From Salinilacustrithrix flava (lineage in GTDB: Bacteria > Actinomycetota > Acidimicrobiia > Acidimicrobiales > Salinilacustritrichaceae): a stretch of 64,000 bases of DNA. The DNA lies in contig NZ_CP133888.1 in NCBI RefSeq assembly GCF_041228405.1, positions 186,001 through 250,000 of the forward strand. The letters run 5' to 3'. The stretch's first letter is position 1. Each line of letters starts with the position of its first letter. Positions 8,673-17,634 of the stretch are shown in pieces. The position numbers were made by a program, and so were the translations under genes. Under the pieces are notes generated by a model. That model searched no databases, was not told the origin of the DNA, and saw nothing but the letters and a program-made list of their open reading frames with translations.

Positions 8673-9335
8673 CTATCCGACGGGCCCGAGCCCGAGCGAA
8701 CGCACGCTGGAGAGCTGGTCGTCGAGGTTCACCAGGCGGCGGAACCCGATGATGCGCCCGACGGCCACCGCCGCGGTCTCCCGGACCATCGCCTGGGCTC
8801 GACCCCGCGCCGACAGCCCCGGATCGATGGGTGACACCTGGGCCTGCAGGCCGAGCTCGTGGGCGATCCGGTCGAGCCGGTAGGCGTGGTAGTCGTCGCT
8901 GACCAGCACCACGTCGTCGATGCCCCGACGCGACAGCAGCACCGTCGCCGCGGCCAGCTGCGACCACGTGTTCGCGCCCTGCTCCTCCCGGAGGATCGCG
9001 CCCTCGGGGATCCCCTGGTTCCGCAGGTACGTGAACCCGGCCCGGGCCTCGGTGAAGCGGTCGCCGGGCTGCTTGCCACCGGTGACCACGATGGTCGGGG
9101 CCACGTCGGCCTCCCAGAGCTCCACGGCGTGCGCGAGTCGGGCCTCGAGCACCGGCGACGGGCGCCCGTCGTACTGGGCAGCCCCGAGCACGATGATCGC
9201 CTCGGCCGGTTCGTGAGACTCGCCGCTGGTGGCCTGCCACACCTGCACGAAGGTCACGCCCAGGTACACCAGGGCCAGGACGCCCACGAGCACGGCGGTC
9301 CGGACGCCGAGGCGGAGCGCACGGCCGATCGTCAC
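8673..9335 (-). CDS. YdcF/SanA-like DUF218 membrane-anchored protein
   Basis: 220 aa from GTG. One N-terminal hydrophobic segment (about residues 8-30) followed by a DUF218 domain: EAIIVLGAAQYDGRPSPVLEARL, PTIVVTGGKQPGDRFTEA, EEQGANTWSQL, VVLVSDDYHAYR. The family (SanA, ElyC, YdcF) is linked to envelope integrity and peptidoglycan precursor metabolism, but no reaction is established for most members. Monocistronic, upstream of the tRNA pair. Confidence 0.85.
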   Translation of the reverse strand: MTIGRALRLGVRTAVLVGVLALVYLGVTFVQVWQATSGESHEPAEAIIVLGAAQYDGRPSPVLEARLAHAVELWEADVAPTIVVTGGKQPGDRFTEARAGFTYLRNQGIPEGAILREEQGANTWSQLAAATVLLSRRGIDDVVLVSDDYHAYRLDRIAHELGLQAQVSPIDPGLSARGRAQAMVRETAAVAVGRIIGFRRLVNLDDQLSSVRSLGLGPVG

Positions 9336-9418
9336 GGCGGCGAGCGTACCGACGACCCCCGACGGAGCCGCGCACGTCGGTCCCCGACCGGCCCGTCCGG
9401 GCGTGCCAGCCTGGCCGG

Positions 9419-9907
9419 GTGCCCGGGACCGACGCGACGATGGACCAGACCACCGACACCGCCGACCTCGACCCGGGCGACGAGACCTCCGTGGTCGTCA
9501 CCGCCGCGGCCGCCGTGCCGCCCGAGCAGGTCTGGCACACGCTGGTCGAGCGGACGAGCGACTGGTGGTCCACGCCCTACCTGGCGCCCGACGCCGAGCC
9601 GATGCGCCTCGAGGCCCACCTGGGCGGGCGGGTGTGGTCCGGCAGCCGGACCGCCGACGGCGGCACCGGGCAGCTCCACGGCACGATCCGGGCCTTCGAC
9701 CCGCCCGAGCGACTCGAGGTGGGCAGCGTGCTCGTCCCCGGCGCCTACGCCGGCTCCATCACCATCACCGTCGAGCGCACCGGGCTCGGCTCCGAGGTGC
9801 GGGTCGAGCAGATGGCCCGCGGGCGCGTCGACGCCACCGTCGAGGAGCGCATCTCCACCGGTTGGACCCAGCTCCTCGCCCGGCTCACCGACCTCGCCGA
9901 CCGCTGA
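9419..9907 (+). CDS. SRPBCC (AHSA1/START-like) domain protein
   Basis: 162 aa, GTG start. The pattern VVVTAAAAVPPEQVWHTLVERTSDWW, LGGRVWSGS, GTIRAFDPPERLEVG, ISTGWTQLLARLTDLAD is that of the AHSA1-type SRPBCC fold, a deep hydrophobic-ligand pocket. Ligand and role are unknown. The first 25 residues are low-complexity, so ATG at codon 8 (MDQTTD) is an equally good start. Divergent from the DUF218 gene. Confidence 0.75.
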   Translation: MPGTDATMDQTTDTADLDPGDETSVVVTAAAAVPPEQVWHTLVERTSDWWSTPYLAPDAEPMRLEAHLGGRVWSGSRTADGGTGQLHGTIRAFDPPERLEVGSVLVPGAYAGSITITVERTGLGSEVRVEQMARGRVDATVEERISTGWTQLLARLTDLADR

Positions 9908-9927
9908 TCGCCCAGGCCCCGGCCGGT

Positions 9928-10308
9928 TCAGGCCGCGGCGACGACCGTGGGGCAGAAGTGCATGGGTGAGTCGGTGACGACCTGGAGCACGCGGCGCACC
10001 ACGCCCGTGGCGCCGGACAGCGTGAGGTGGCCGTCGAGCGGATCGAGGCGATGCTGCACCTCGTCCCACAGGTCGAGCCCGTCGGAGGTGCACAGCAGCA
10101 GGCCCTCGAGGTCGACGCGCACGTCGGTGTAGCCCTGCGCCAGCAGCTCCTCGAGCTGACGGGCGTGCTCGGGGGCGGTGGCGGCGCAGAGGGCCCCACG
10201 GATGCGCAGCGAGGCGACGTGGTGCACGTCGTCGGTGGGGCCGAGCGTGGACCCGAGGATGGAGGTGGGCTCGCCGTCCGTGTCGAGGGTCGGAGTCGTG
10301 GAGGCCAT
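9928..10308 (-). CDS. STAS-domain protein (anti-sigma factor antagonist type)
   Basis: 126 aa from ATG 10308. The C-terminal ~90 residues match a STAS fold: SLRIRGALCAATAPEHARQL, VRVDLEGLLLCTSDGLDLW, HLTLSGATGVVRRVLQV. A Ser in TSDGLDLW lies where SpoIIAA-like proteins carry their phosphorylated Ser/Thr, so partner-switching control is possible. No anti-sigma kinase is adjacent; the PP2C protein at 19043-21040 could be a partner, which is inference only. Confidence 0.72.
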   Translation of the reverse strand: MASTTPTLDTDGEPTSILGSTLGPTDDVHHVASLRIRGALCAATAPEHARQLEELLAQGYTDVRVDLEGLLLCTSDGLDLWDEVQHRLDPLDGHLTLSGATGVVRRVLQVVTDSPMHFCPTVVAAA

Positions 10309-10430
10309 GGCAAAGACGCCGTTCTGCTCGTCGTGTGTCGCGGCACCCCCCAGTGCCTGCTCTCGACCGTACGCCACGTCATCCGGGAACGCAACGCCCT
10401 GGCGTCGCGCAGGCGCCGGGCCGGACGACC

Positions 10431-10973
10431 TCAGGTGTGGGCGGCGTCGAGGTCGAGCTGGTCGCGCCACCCGGCGGCGTAGCCCTGGCTGACCTGGGCC
10501 GGCGTCTGGCGCAGCACGACCGGGGGGACCATGTCGACGAGGCGACGCAGCTCCATGTAGTGGTGGAAGTGCGAGACCTCCTCGAACAGCTCGTGGCGCA
10601 GCTCGACCAGCTCCGGGGCCGGCGACGGATCGAGGAACCCGAAGAGGGTGGCGGCGATGCGCAGGTCGTGAATCACCGGCGCCCGGCCGAGCACCGAGGC
10701 CCGCTTCAGTCCGATGGCGACGATGCCGGCGAGGGCGTCCTTGGCGTGCTCGCCCTCGGTGAGGTGGAGCTCGGGCTCGAGCAGGCGGGCGAGGCGCAGC
10801 GCGTAGCCCTGGTCCGGTCCGGGGCTGCCCAGCAGGTCGCCGACGGGCTGGCGGTGATCGTCGGCGAAGTCGGCCGGACGGTCGGCCCGCCAGCTGTCCG
10901 GACGCCGCGGCGGGGAGCCGTAGGTGCGGACATCCAGGTTGGGCTTCGTCGGGACGTGCTCGGGCGCTGCCAC
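10431..10973 (-). CDS. Conserved hypothetical protein
   Basis: 180 aa, GTG start, not recognised. Mostly helical and polar, no signal peptide or membrane segment. It has acidic/His-rich helices (PELVELRHELFEEVSHFHHYMELRRL) that could bind metal, but no family was identified. It follows cimA by 10 bp on the same strand, so it is probably transcribed with the branched-chain amino acid genes. Confidence 0.7.
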   Translation of the reverse strand: MAAPEHVPTKPNLDVRTYGSPPRRPDSWRADRPADFADDHRQPVGDLLGSPGPDQGYALRLARLLEPELHLTEGEHAKDALAGIVAIGLKRASVLGRAPVIHDLRIAATLFGFLDPSPAPELVELRHELFEEVSHFHHYMELRRLVDMVPPVVLRQTPAQVSQGYAAGWRDQLDLDAAHT

Positions 10974-10983
10974 GGCTTTGAGA

Positions 10984-12591
10984 CTACGCAGCCGAGTGCT
11001 GCAGGCCGTAGACGATGGCGTCGATGAGCGCGGTCCAGGATGCCTCGATGACGTTCTCCGACACCCCGACGGTGAACCAGGTGTCCTCGCCGTCGGAGGT
11101 CTCGATCAGCACCCGGGTGACCGCCTCGGTGCCGACGCTCGTGTCGAGGACCCGCACCCGGAAGTCGACCAGGTGGATGTCCTCGATGCCGGGGAAGTGG
11201 CCGTTGAGCGCACGCCGCAGGGCCTGGTCGAGGGCGTGGACGGGGCCGTTGCCCTCCCCCACCGCGATGCGGCGCTCGTCGCCGATCCACACCTTCACGG
11301 TGGCCTCGGTGGACAAGTCGACGACGCCTTCGGCGGCAGCCACGGCCAGGGCGAGGGCGTCGCCCTCCCGGTGGTAGGAGGTCACCCGGTACGACTCGGT
11401 GCGGAACGGGTCGGCACCGAGGCCGAGCGTGCGCCGCATCAGCAGCTCGAGGGAGGCGTCGGCCGCCTCGAACACGTAGCCGCGCGACTCGAGGTCGTTC
11501 ACCGTCTTGGCCAGCTCCGCCGATGCCCGGGCGTCGAGCTCGATGCCGAACTCCTCGGCCTTCATCTTCATGCCGGCCCGACCGCCGAGGTCCGAGACCA
11601 GGACGCGGGTGTGGTTGCCGATCGCAGCCGGGTCGACGTGCTCGTAGGACTTGGAGCCGACCTTGCCGAGGGCCGAGGTGTGCAGGCCGCCCTTGTGGGC
11701 GAAGGCGGAGGACCCGACGTAGGGGTCGGCGGCGTGCGGGGGCAGGTTCACCAGCTCGCTGACGTGGCGGGACACGGCCGTGAGCCGTTCGATGCGCCCC
11801 TCGGGCAGGCACTGCACGCCCATCTTCAGCTCGAGGTTGGGGATGCAGGTCATCAGGTTGGCGTTGCCGGTGCGCTCGCCGTAGCCGTTGGCCGTGCCCT
11901 GCAGGTGGGTCGCCCCGCCCAGCACGGCAGCGATGGAGTTGGCCACCGCGCAGCCGGTGTCGTTCTGGGTGTGGATGCCGATCTGGACGTCGTCGCCGAA
12001 GTGGGCGTGGACCTCGCCGGTGATGCGCTGGACCTCGTGGGGCAGCGACCCGCCGTTGGTGTCGCACAGCACCAGGCACTCGGCGCCCTCCATCGCCGCC
12101 GCCTCGAGGACGCGCAGGACGAACTCGGGGTTGGCCTTGTAGCCGTCGAAGCAGTGCTCGGCGTCGAAGAAGACGCGCAGCCCGGCGGCCCGCAGGAAGC
12201 GGACCGAGTCCTGCACCATGGCCACGCCCTCGTCGAGGGTCGTGCCGAGCGCGTCGGTGACGTGGAAGTCCCACGACTTTCCCACGATGCAGGCGGTGGA
12301 GGTGCCGGCCTCGACCAGGGCGGCGAGGGTGGGGTCGCTGTCGGTCTTGCCCAACGGCTTGCGGGTGGAGCCGAACGCGACGAGGTCGGCGGTGCCGAGG
12401 GACAGCTCCGACGGCGCCCGGCGGAAGAACTCCTGGTCCTTGGGGTTGGCCTGCGGGTAGCCGCCCTCGATCCAGCGGACGCCGAGGTGGTCGAGCTGCT
12501 CGGCGATGCGGAGCTTGTCGTCGACCGACAGCGAGATGCCCTCGAACTGGGCCCCGTCCCGGAGCGTCGTGTCGAAGATGTCGATGCTCAT
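10984..12591 (-). CDS. cimA: (R)-citramalate synthase
   Basis: 535 aa from ATG 12591, with GAGG six bases upstream. Catalytic TIM barrel begins IDIFDTTLRDGAQFEGIS (HMGL-like signature), with the metal-binding motif GIHTQNDTGCAVANSI, the LQGTANGYGERTGNANL loop, and a C-terminal LeuA-type regulatory domain (about 385-535). It condenses pyruvate with acetyl-CoA, opening a threonine-independent isoleucine route whose next steps use LeuCD and LeuB, both encoded in this window. Family distinction from 2-isopropylmalate synthase rests on the N-terminus and the DGAQ(F)EG pattern. Confidence 0.9.
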   Translation of the reverse strand: MSIDIFDTTLRDGAQFEGISLSVDDKLRIAEQLDHLGVRWIEGGYPQANPKDQEFFRRAPSELSLGTADLVAFGSTRKPLGKTDSDPTLAALVEAGTSTACIVGKSWDFHVTDALGTTLDEGVAMVQDSVRFLRAAGLRVFFDAEHCFDGYKANPEFVLRVLEAAAMEGAECLVLCDTNGGSLPHEVQRITGEVHAHFGDDVQIGIHTQNDTGCAVANSIAAVLGGATHLQGTANGYGERTGNANLMTCIPNLELKMGVQCLPEGRIERLTAVSRHVSELVNLPPHAADPYVGSSAFAHKGGLHTSALGKVGSKSYEHVDPAAIGNHTRVLVSDLGGRAGMKMKAEEFGIELDARASAELAKTVNDLESRGYVFEAADASLELLMRRTLGLGADPFRTESYRVTSYHREGDALALAVAAAEGVVDLSTEATVKVWIGDERRIAVGEGNGPVHALDQALRRALNGHFPGIEDIHLVDFRVRVLDTSVGTEAVTRVLIETSDGEDTWFTVGVSENVIEASWTALIDAIVYGLQHSAA

Positions 12592-12668
12592 GCGGTCGCC
12601 TCGCACGCTTCGGCTCCCTGCCGGGGCCGGCGCTGGCGCTTCTCCCGGCCCCGGGGACGCGCTGGCGG

Positions 12669-13583
12669 TCATGCCAGCTCCACCCACTCCTTGTACTTGG
12701 GGATCTCGCCGCGGACGAGCTTGGAGTACTCCTCGGCGATGGTGGCCGTCATCGGGCCGGGGCAGGGGATCTCGCGGTCGTCGACGCTGTTCACCGCCGA
12801 GACCTCGGCGGCCGTGCCGCACACGAACAGCTCCTCCGCGACGTAGAGGTCGGAGCGGGCCAGGTCGCCGATGACGACCTCGTAGCCGTGGTCGGCGGCG
12901 ATGGCCATGACCGTGGACTGGGTGATGCCCTCGAGCGCGCCGGACGTGATCGGCGGGGTGATGAGCTTGCCGTGGCGAGCGGCGAAGATGTTCTCGCCGG
13001 TGCACTCGGCCACGAGACCCTGCGGGTTCAGCATGATCGCCTCGTCGTAGCCGGCCTTGAGCGCCTCGACCTTGGCCAGGCTGGAGTTCACGTAGTTGCC
13101 GGTGGTCTTGGACGCGGGCGGCATCGTGTTGTGCTCGTGGCGGGTCCAGGACGAGATCTTCATCCGCACGCCCTTGGTGGCGGCGTCGTCGCCCAGGTAG
13201 GCGCCCCAGGGCCAGCACGCGATGGCGACGTCGACCGAGCAGGGCAGGGTGTTGAGGCCCATCTCCCCGTAGCCGTAGTAGGCGATCGGGCGGATGTAGG
13301 CCGACGGCAGGCCGGACTCCCGGACGACGAGCTTGGTGGCCTCCACCAGCTCGTCCACCGAGTACGGCATGTCCATCATCATGATCTTGGCCGAGCTGTG
13401 GAGCCGCTCGATGTGCTCGGTGAGCCGGAAGATGCCCGGCCCGCCCGAGGTCTCGTAGGCCCGGATGCCCTCGAACACGCCCATCCCGTAGTGCAGGGAG
13501 TGGGTGAGGATGTGGATGTTGGCTGCGTCCCAGTCGACGAGCTCGCCGTTCATCCAGATCTTCGAGGTGGGGGTGATGGGCAT
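12669..13583 (-). CDS. ilvE: Branched-chain amino acid aminotransferase
   Basis: 304 aa, PLP fold-type IV. N-terminal KIWMNGELVDWDAANIHILTHSLHYGMGVFEGIRAY, the PLP-binding Lys in SKTTGNYVNS at residue 159, and CTGENIF / VCGTAAEVSAV in the phosphate-binding region. It performs the last step of leucine, isoleucine and valine synthesis. Lies 31 bp after leuB and 77 bp before cimA on the same strand, one biosynthetic operon. Confidence 0.96.
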   Translation of the reverse strand: MPITPTSKIWMNGELVDWDAANIHILTHSLHYGMGVFEGIRAYETSGGPGIFRLTEHIERLHSSAKIMMMDMPYSVDELVEATKLVVRESGLPSAYIRPIAYYGYGEMGLNTLPCSVDVAIACWPWGAYLGDDAATKGVRMKISSWTRHEHNTMPPASKTTGNYVNSSLAKVEALKAGYDEAIMLNPQGLVAECTGENIFAARHGKLITPPITSGALEGITQSTVMAIAADHGYEVVIGDLARSDLYVAEELFVCGTAAEVSAVNSVDDREIPCPGPMTATIAEEYSKLVRGEIPKYKEWVELA

Positions 13584-13614
13584 CGGGTTCTCCTGTCGCG
13601 CCGGTCGTCCAAGA

Positions 13615-14598
13615 CTACGAGACGCGCCGTGCGATCTCGTCGCCGATGTCGGTCGTGGAACCGGCCGGCACGTCCTCGCACGCCGCCCGGATCCGGGTGG
13701 CAGCGTCGGCCTCGCCGAGGAACTCGAGCATGATCGCCGCCGACAGGATGGCAGCGGTCGGGTTGGCCTTGCCCTGCCCGGCGATGTCCGGCGCCGAGCC
13801 GTGCACCGGCTCGAACATGGACGGCGCGGTGCGATCCGGGTTCATGTTTGCGCTGCTGGCCAGGCCGATGCCGCCGGAGATGGCGCCGCCGAGGTCGGTG
13901 AGGATGTCGCCGAACAGGTTGTCGGTGACGATGACCGAGTACTGCTGGGGATCGTTCACGAAGTGGATGCAGGCCGCGTCGATGTGCTGGTAGCCGGTCT
14001 CGACGTCGGGGTACTCGGCGGCGACCTCGTCGAAGGCCCGCTGCCACAGGTCCCCGGCGAAGGTGAGCACGTTGGTCTTGTGGACGAGCGTCAGCTTCTT
14101 GCGGTCGCGGCTCCTCGCCAGCTCGAAGGCGTACCGGATGCAGCGCTCGACCCCGTGGCGGGTGTTGACCGAGCCCTGGGTGGCGATCTCGTGCGGCGTG
14201 CCCTTGCGCAGGAACCCGCCCTCGCCCGCGTAGGTGCCCTCGGTGTTCTCCCGGATCACCTGGAAGTCGATGCCCTGCTCGGTGAGCAGGAACGGGCGCA
14301 GGTTGATGTACTGGTCGAACTCGAAGCGCATCTTGAGCAGGATCCCCCGCTCGATGAGGCCGCCCGGGATCTCGCCGGGCACGCCGCCGACCGCGCCGAG
14401 GTAGATGGCGTCGTAGCCGCGTAGCTCGTCCATGGTCTCGTCGGACAGCACCTCGCCGTCGCGCTGCCAGCGCTGAGCACCGAGGTCGAAGTGGGTGGCG
14501 TCGATGTCGACGCCGGCCGCCTCCATCACCTTCAACCCCTCGGCGACGACCTCGGGTCCGATGTAGTCCCCACCGATGACGGCGATCCTGTGGCTCAT
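13615..14598 (-). CDS. leuB: 3-isopropylmalate dehydrogenase
   Basis: 327 aa from ATG 14598. Beta-decarboxylating dehydrogenase signatures: substrate Arg motif ERGILLKMRFEFDQYINLRP, metal-binding VTDNLFGDILTDLGGAISGG, and NAD-site GSAPDIAGQGKANPTA. Oxidises 3-isopropylmalate (and, with CimA, methylmalate). The N-terminal nucleotide loop reads GGDYIGPE instead of the usual GDGIGPE, an unusual Gly-to-Tyr change. First gene of the leuB-ilvE-cimA run, 44 bp after the oxidase operon. Confidence 0.94.
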   Translation of the reverse strand: MSHRIAVIGGDYIGPEVVAEGLKVMEAAGVDIDATHFDLGAQRWQRDGEVLSDETMDELRGYDAIYLGAVGGVPGEIPGGLIERGILLKMRFEFDQYINLRPFLLTEQGIDFQVIRENTEGTYAGEGGFLRKGTPHEIATQGSVNTRHGVERCIRYAFELARSRDRKKLTLVHKTNVLTFAGDLWQRAFDEVAAEYPDVETGYQHIDAACIHFVNDPQQYSVIVTDNLFGDILTDLGGAISGGIGLASSANMNPDRTAPSMFEPVHGSAPDIAGQGKANPTAAILSAAIMLEFLGEADAATRIRAACEDVPAGSTTDIGDEIARRVS

Positions 14599-14642
14599 GG
14601 TCCGGCATTGCACCGCCGGGGTGCGTCCGCCGTCAATTCCGA

Positions 14643-16364
14643 TCACCAGGGCCGGATTGGTGGCGACACCTCCGTGAGCGGGAGGTAGTGGGCGAGCACC
14701 TCGCCGTAGACCACCACGGAGAGCACGACGGCGATGATCGTCCACGTGCCGAGGGAGTCGAGGACGCGCCACGTGCTGCGCGATCCGTGCTCGATCTCGG
14801 CGACCGGGATGACCTGGGTCTCGGACACCACCCGCTTGTTGAAGATCGTGCCGACGATGACCACGAAGAACAGCACGCCGCCGACGAACATGATCAGCCC
14901 ACCGACCGCGGTGAACAGCGTCGCGGTGCCCCAGTCGTTGTCCCCGTAGTAGACGGCGTCGCGCAGCTGGGTTCGCCGGGGCACACCATCGATCCCGCCC
15001 CACATCTGCCCGCGGGCGAAGATCAACACGCCGATGAACCACGCCCACACCTGTGCCACCGCGAGGCCGGGCGCGAAGAGCTGCTTGCCGGTCAGGTACG
15101 GCACCATCCAGTACGAGATGGCCATGATCGACAGACCGACGGCGGTGCCCACGGTCAGGTGGAAGTGCCCGACGATGAACGACGTGTTGTGCACGACCAG
15201 GTTCACCGTGTAGCTGGCGTTGATGAGGCCGCTGGCGCCGCCGAGCGCGAAGGCGAGACCAGCGAGCAGCTGGCCGGCCACCGACGGATCGTTCCAGGGC
15301 AGCTTGGTGATCCAGCCGAACCAGCCTCGCCCCCCTCGTTTGCGTCCACCCTGCTCGAGCGCCGCGACCACCGAGAACGCCGTCACCATGGACGGGAAGA
15401 AGATGCCGAAGGTGAGCAGCCACTGGATCGTCTTGGACGAGAAGGGGATGCCCGGATCGGTGAACTGGTGGTGCACACCGACCGGCAGCAGCAGCAGGAA
15501 CGTGAGGAAGACGATGCGGGTGAGGCCGTCGCTGTAGATCTTCCCGCCGACCTGCCGGGGCAGGAGCGTGTACCAGGACACGTAGATCGGCAGCAGCCAG
15601 AAGTAGACGATGGGGTGGCCGGAGAACCAGAAGAGGATGCGGGTGAACTGCGGGTCGACGGCGTCGCGCAGACCGAGCGACCACGGCAGGAGGAACACGA
15701 GGACCTCGACGGCGATGCCGGTGGACGCCAGGAACCACATGAGCATCGTGACGATGGACGTGTACGACATCAGCGGGATGCGAGCGCCGACGTTGTCCCG
15801 ACGCCACGCCCGCAGCGTGAGCAGCTGGTTCGCCAGCGTCAGCCAGGTGGACACGACGAGCAGCACCGCGCCGATGTAGAAGGCCGGCGTGGCGCCCAAC
15901 GGCGCGTAGAAGGTGAACATCACCGTCGCCTTGTTGGCGAGGATCGCCCAGGCCGCCAGCGCGGTGCCGGCCCACCCGCACCACAACGAGGCCTCGAGGA
16001 GCCCCCGGCTGGCCATCGGGCGGCCGAAGCCCCGCATCGTGAGCAGGGTCATGAAGCTGTTGGCGAAGCTGAACGTGAACACCAGCGCCAGGGCCACGCC
16101 GTGGAGCGTGAGGCCCTGGTAGTAGGTCTCGATGACCGGGACGTCGTCGTACAGGTTGGCGCCCCCGCGCTCCATGGCCTGCAGGAAGCCCATGAGCACG
16201 CCCAGCAGGAGGCCGATGAAGGCCAGGTACAGGTGCCACTTCACCGGCCGCAGGTCGGCGTGGGTGAGGTACGGCATGTCGATCTTCCACGACCGCACGC
16301 GCTGCACCGTCGGGGTGGGGACCGGCTCCGGAGCGATCGGCGCCGGTTCGTCGAGCAGCGTCAT
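14643..16364 (-). CDS. B-family (ba3-type) cytochrome c oxidase subunit I
   Basis: 573 aa with about 13 membrane helices. Haem/Cu ligands are present: low-spin haem His in LTLHGVAL, the His-Tyr pair in SGHPIVYFWLLPIYVSWY, the CuB His pair in VHHQFTDPG, and the haem ligands in VVHNTSFIVGHFHLTVG. The helix VI motif and lack of A-type proton-channel spellings place it with Thermus ba3-like B-family enzymes. It reduces O2 to water with proton pumping. ATG overlaps the subunit II stop (ATGA). Confidence 0.95.
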   Translation of the reverse strand: MTLLDEPAPIAPEPVPTPTVQRVRSWKIDMPYLTHADLRPVKWHLYLAFIGLLLGVLMGFLQAMERGGANLYDDVPVIETYYQGLTLHGVALALVFTFSFANSFMTLLTMRGFGRPMASRGLLEASLWCGWAGTALAAWAILANKATVMFTFYAPLGATPAFYIGAVLLVVSTWLTLANQLLTLRAWRRDNVGARIPLMSYTSIVTMLMWFLASTGIAVEVLVFLLPWSLGLRDAVDPQFTRILFWFSGHPIVYFWLLPIYVSWYTLLPRQVGGKIYSDGLTRIVFLTFLLLLPVGVHHQFTDPGIPFSSKTIQWLLTFGIFFPSMVTAFSVVAALEQGGRKRGGRGWFGWITKLPWNDPSVAGQLLAGLAFALGGASGLINASYTVNLVVHNTSFIVGHFHLTVGTAVGLSIMAISYWMVPYLTGKQLFAPGLAVAQVWAWFIGVLIFARGQMWGGIDGVPRRTQLRDAVYYGDNDWGTATLFTAVGGLIMFVGGVLFFVVIVGTIFNKRVVSETQVIPVAEIEHGSRSTWRVLDSLGTWTIIAVVLSVVVYGEVLAHYLPLTEVSPPIRPW

Positions 16365-16840
16365 CCTTCGCCTCCGACGACGTTGATGACCCCGCCCATG
16401 ATGTGGTGCTGGATCCCGCAGTACTCGTGGCAGATCACCGAGTGGGGGCCGACCTCGTCGAAGGTCACCTCGAGCTCGGTGACCTGACCCGGGATGATCA
16501 TGGCGTTGGCGTTGGTGTCGGGGATCTTGAACCCGTGGACGACGTCGACCGATGCGATGCGGAAGTGCGCCGTCGCACCAACCGGCAGCTCCATCTCCGC
16601 CGGCTCGAAGGCCCAGGTCCGGGCGATCATGATCACGTCGTAGCCCCCGTCGTCACGGGGGTAGACGCCCGGTTGGTCGAAGGGCGCCGTGCTGGAGATC
16701 AGCGCGGGGTCGATGCGCTCCGAAGACTCGGGGAACGCGGCGTGCTCGCCGGCGATGGTGGCGAGCAGGGCTGCGACGGCGAGCAGCAGCGCCACGGCCA
16801 CCGCGATCAGGAACCAGCGCTCGTAGCGTTCGATCTTCAC
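16361..16840 (-). CDS. B-family cytochrome c oxidase subunit II (CuA)
   Basis: 159 aa from GTG 16840, chosen because GGAG lies nine bases upstream and the next gene's stop is 5 bp away. One N-terminal membrane helix (about 9-30), then a CuA cupredoxin domain with ligands in VVHGFKI and CHEYCGIQHHIM (C-x3-C-x3-H-x2-M). Accepts electrons from a periplasmic donor, probably the cupredoxin encoded two genes upstream. Confidence 0.93.
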   Translation of the reverse strand: MKIERYERWFLIAVAVALLLAVAALLATIAGEHAAFPESSERIDPALISSTAPFDQPGVYPRDDGGYDVIMIARTWAFEPAEMELPVGATAHFRIASVDVVHGFKIPDTNANAMIIPGQVTELEVTFDEVGPHSVICHEYCGIQHHIMGGVINVVGGEG

Positions 16841-16845
16841 GACGC

Positions 16846-17019
16846 TCAGCTCCGCTCGAGCAGCGTGTAGTAGGTCCAGACCCACATGGCGGCGATGGTG
16901 AGCAGGAAGAGGATCAGCAGCACCATGGTCCCGCGGGGCTGCACCTCCTCGTCACCGACCTCGACACCCATCTCGGGCTCGATGCGGGTCCCGGCGCCCT
17001 CGGTCGCGTCCTCGCTCAC
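16846..17019 (-). CDS. Small single-helix oxidase subunit (IIa-like)
   Basis: 57 aa, GTG start overlapping the cupredoxin stop by 4 bp (GTGA). Acidic N-terminal half and one C-terminal membrane helix (TMVLLILFLLTIAAMWVWTYY, residues 31-51). Size, topology and place before subunit II match the small IIa subunit of ba3 oxidases. Sequence identity cannot be judged at this length. Confidence 0.75.
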   Translation of the reverse strand: MSEDATEGAGTRIEPEMGVEVGDEEVQPRGTMVLLILFLLTIAAMWVWTYYTLLERS

Positions 17020-17552
17020 GACGTGACCTCGAGCGTGCCTTCCATGCCGGCGGCGAAGTGCCCGGCGATCGTGCAGATCACCTGGTAGCTGCCGGCCGCG
17101 AGGTTCACGGAGCCGGACTCCGATGCGCCCGGGTCGGCTGCGACCTCGGCCACGACCGTGTCGGGCTCGAACTCGGCCTCCTCGGCGATGGTGGTGCCGG
17201 CCTCCAGGACGGTCCAGTTGTGCTCCACGGCACCGACGTTGTCGAGCGTGACCGCCACGTCGGTGTCGGCCACGACGGCCACATCCGATGGATCGAAGGC
17301 GAACTCGCTCGCCTCGATCTCGACCGACGTGGCGGGGCCGGCCGGCGCAGCTGCACCGCCGCCGCTGTCGTCGTCGCTCATCGCCAGGAAGAGCGCCACG
17401 GTGCTGATGCCGAGCGCGAGCAGGACCCCGACGCTGATGAGCGCCAGCCAGGCCGATTGCCCAGCGCTGAACAGCAGCTCCGCTCCCGGCTCGCCGAGGA
17501 CCGGCGCAGCCGGTTCCGCATCGTCCAACGCCCGCCGATCGTCGACGCTCAT
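17016..17552 (-). CDS. Membrane-anchored cupredoxin, likely electron donor to the oxidase
   Basis: 178 aa from ATG 17552. A cytoplasmic N-terminus, one membrane helix (about 34-57), then a plastocyanin-like domain with type 1 copper ligands: His in VEHNWTVL and Cys-His-Met in CTIAGHFAAGMEG. First gene of the oxidase operon, overlapping the small-subunit gene. It probably passes electrons to CuA of subunit II in place of, or alongside, cytochrome c. Confidence 0.88.
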   Translation of the reverse strand: MSVDDRRALDDAEPAAPVLGEPGAELLFSAGQSAWLALISVGVLLALGISTVALFLAMSDDDSGGGAAAPAGPATSVEIEASEFAFDPSDVAVVADTDVAVTLDNVGAVEHNWTVLEAGTTIAEEAEFEPDTVVAEVAADPGASESGSVNLAAGSYQVICTIAGHFAAGMEGTLEVTS

Positions 17553-17634
17553 CAGTGGTCCCCGTTCGCCCGTGCCCGTTGTCACACACGTGATAACCCA
17601 CGGATCGCGACTCCGCAAGGAAATGCGCGGACAT

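Noticed and set aside
14643..16364. A-family aa3 cytochrome oxidase
   Set aside because: Helix VI spelling, short subunit II with C-terminal CuA and the small IIa-like subunit fit the B-family.
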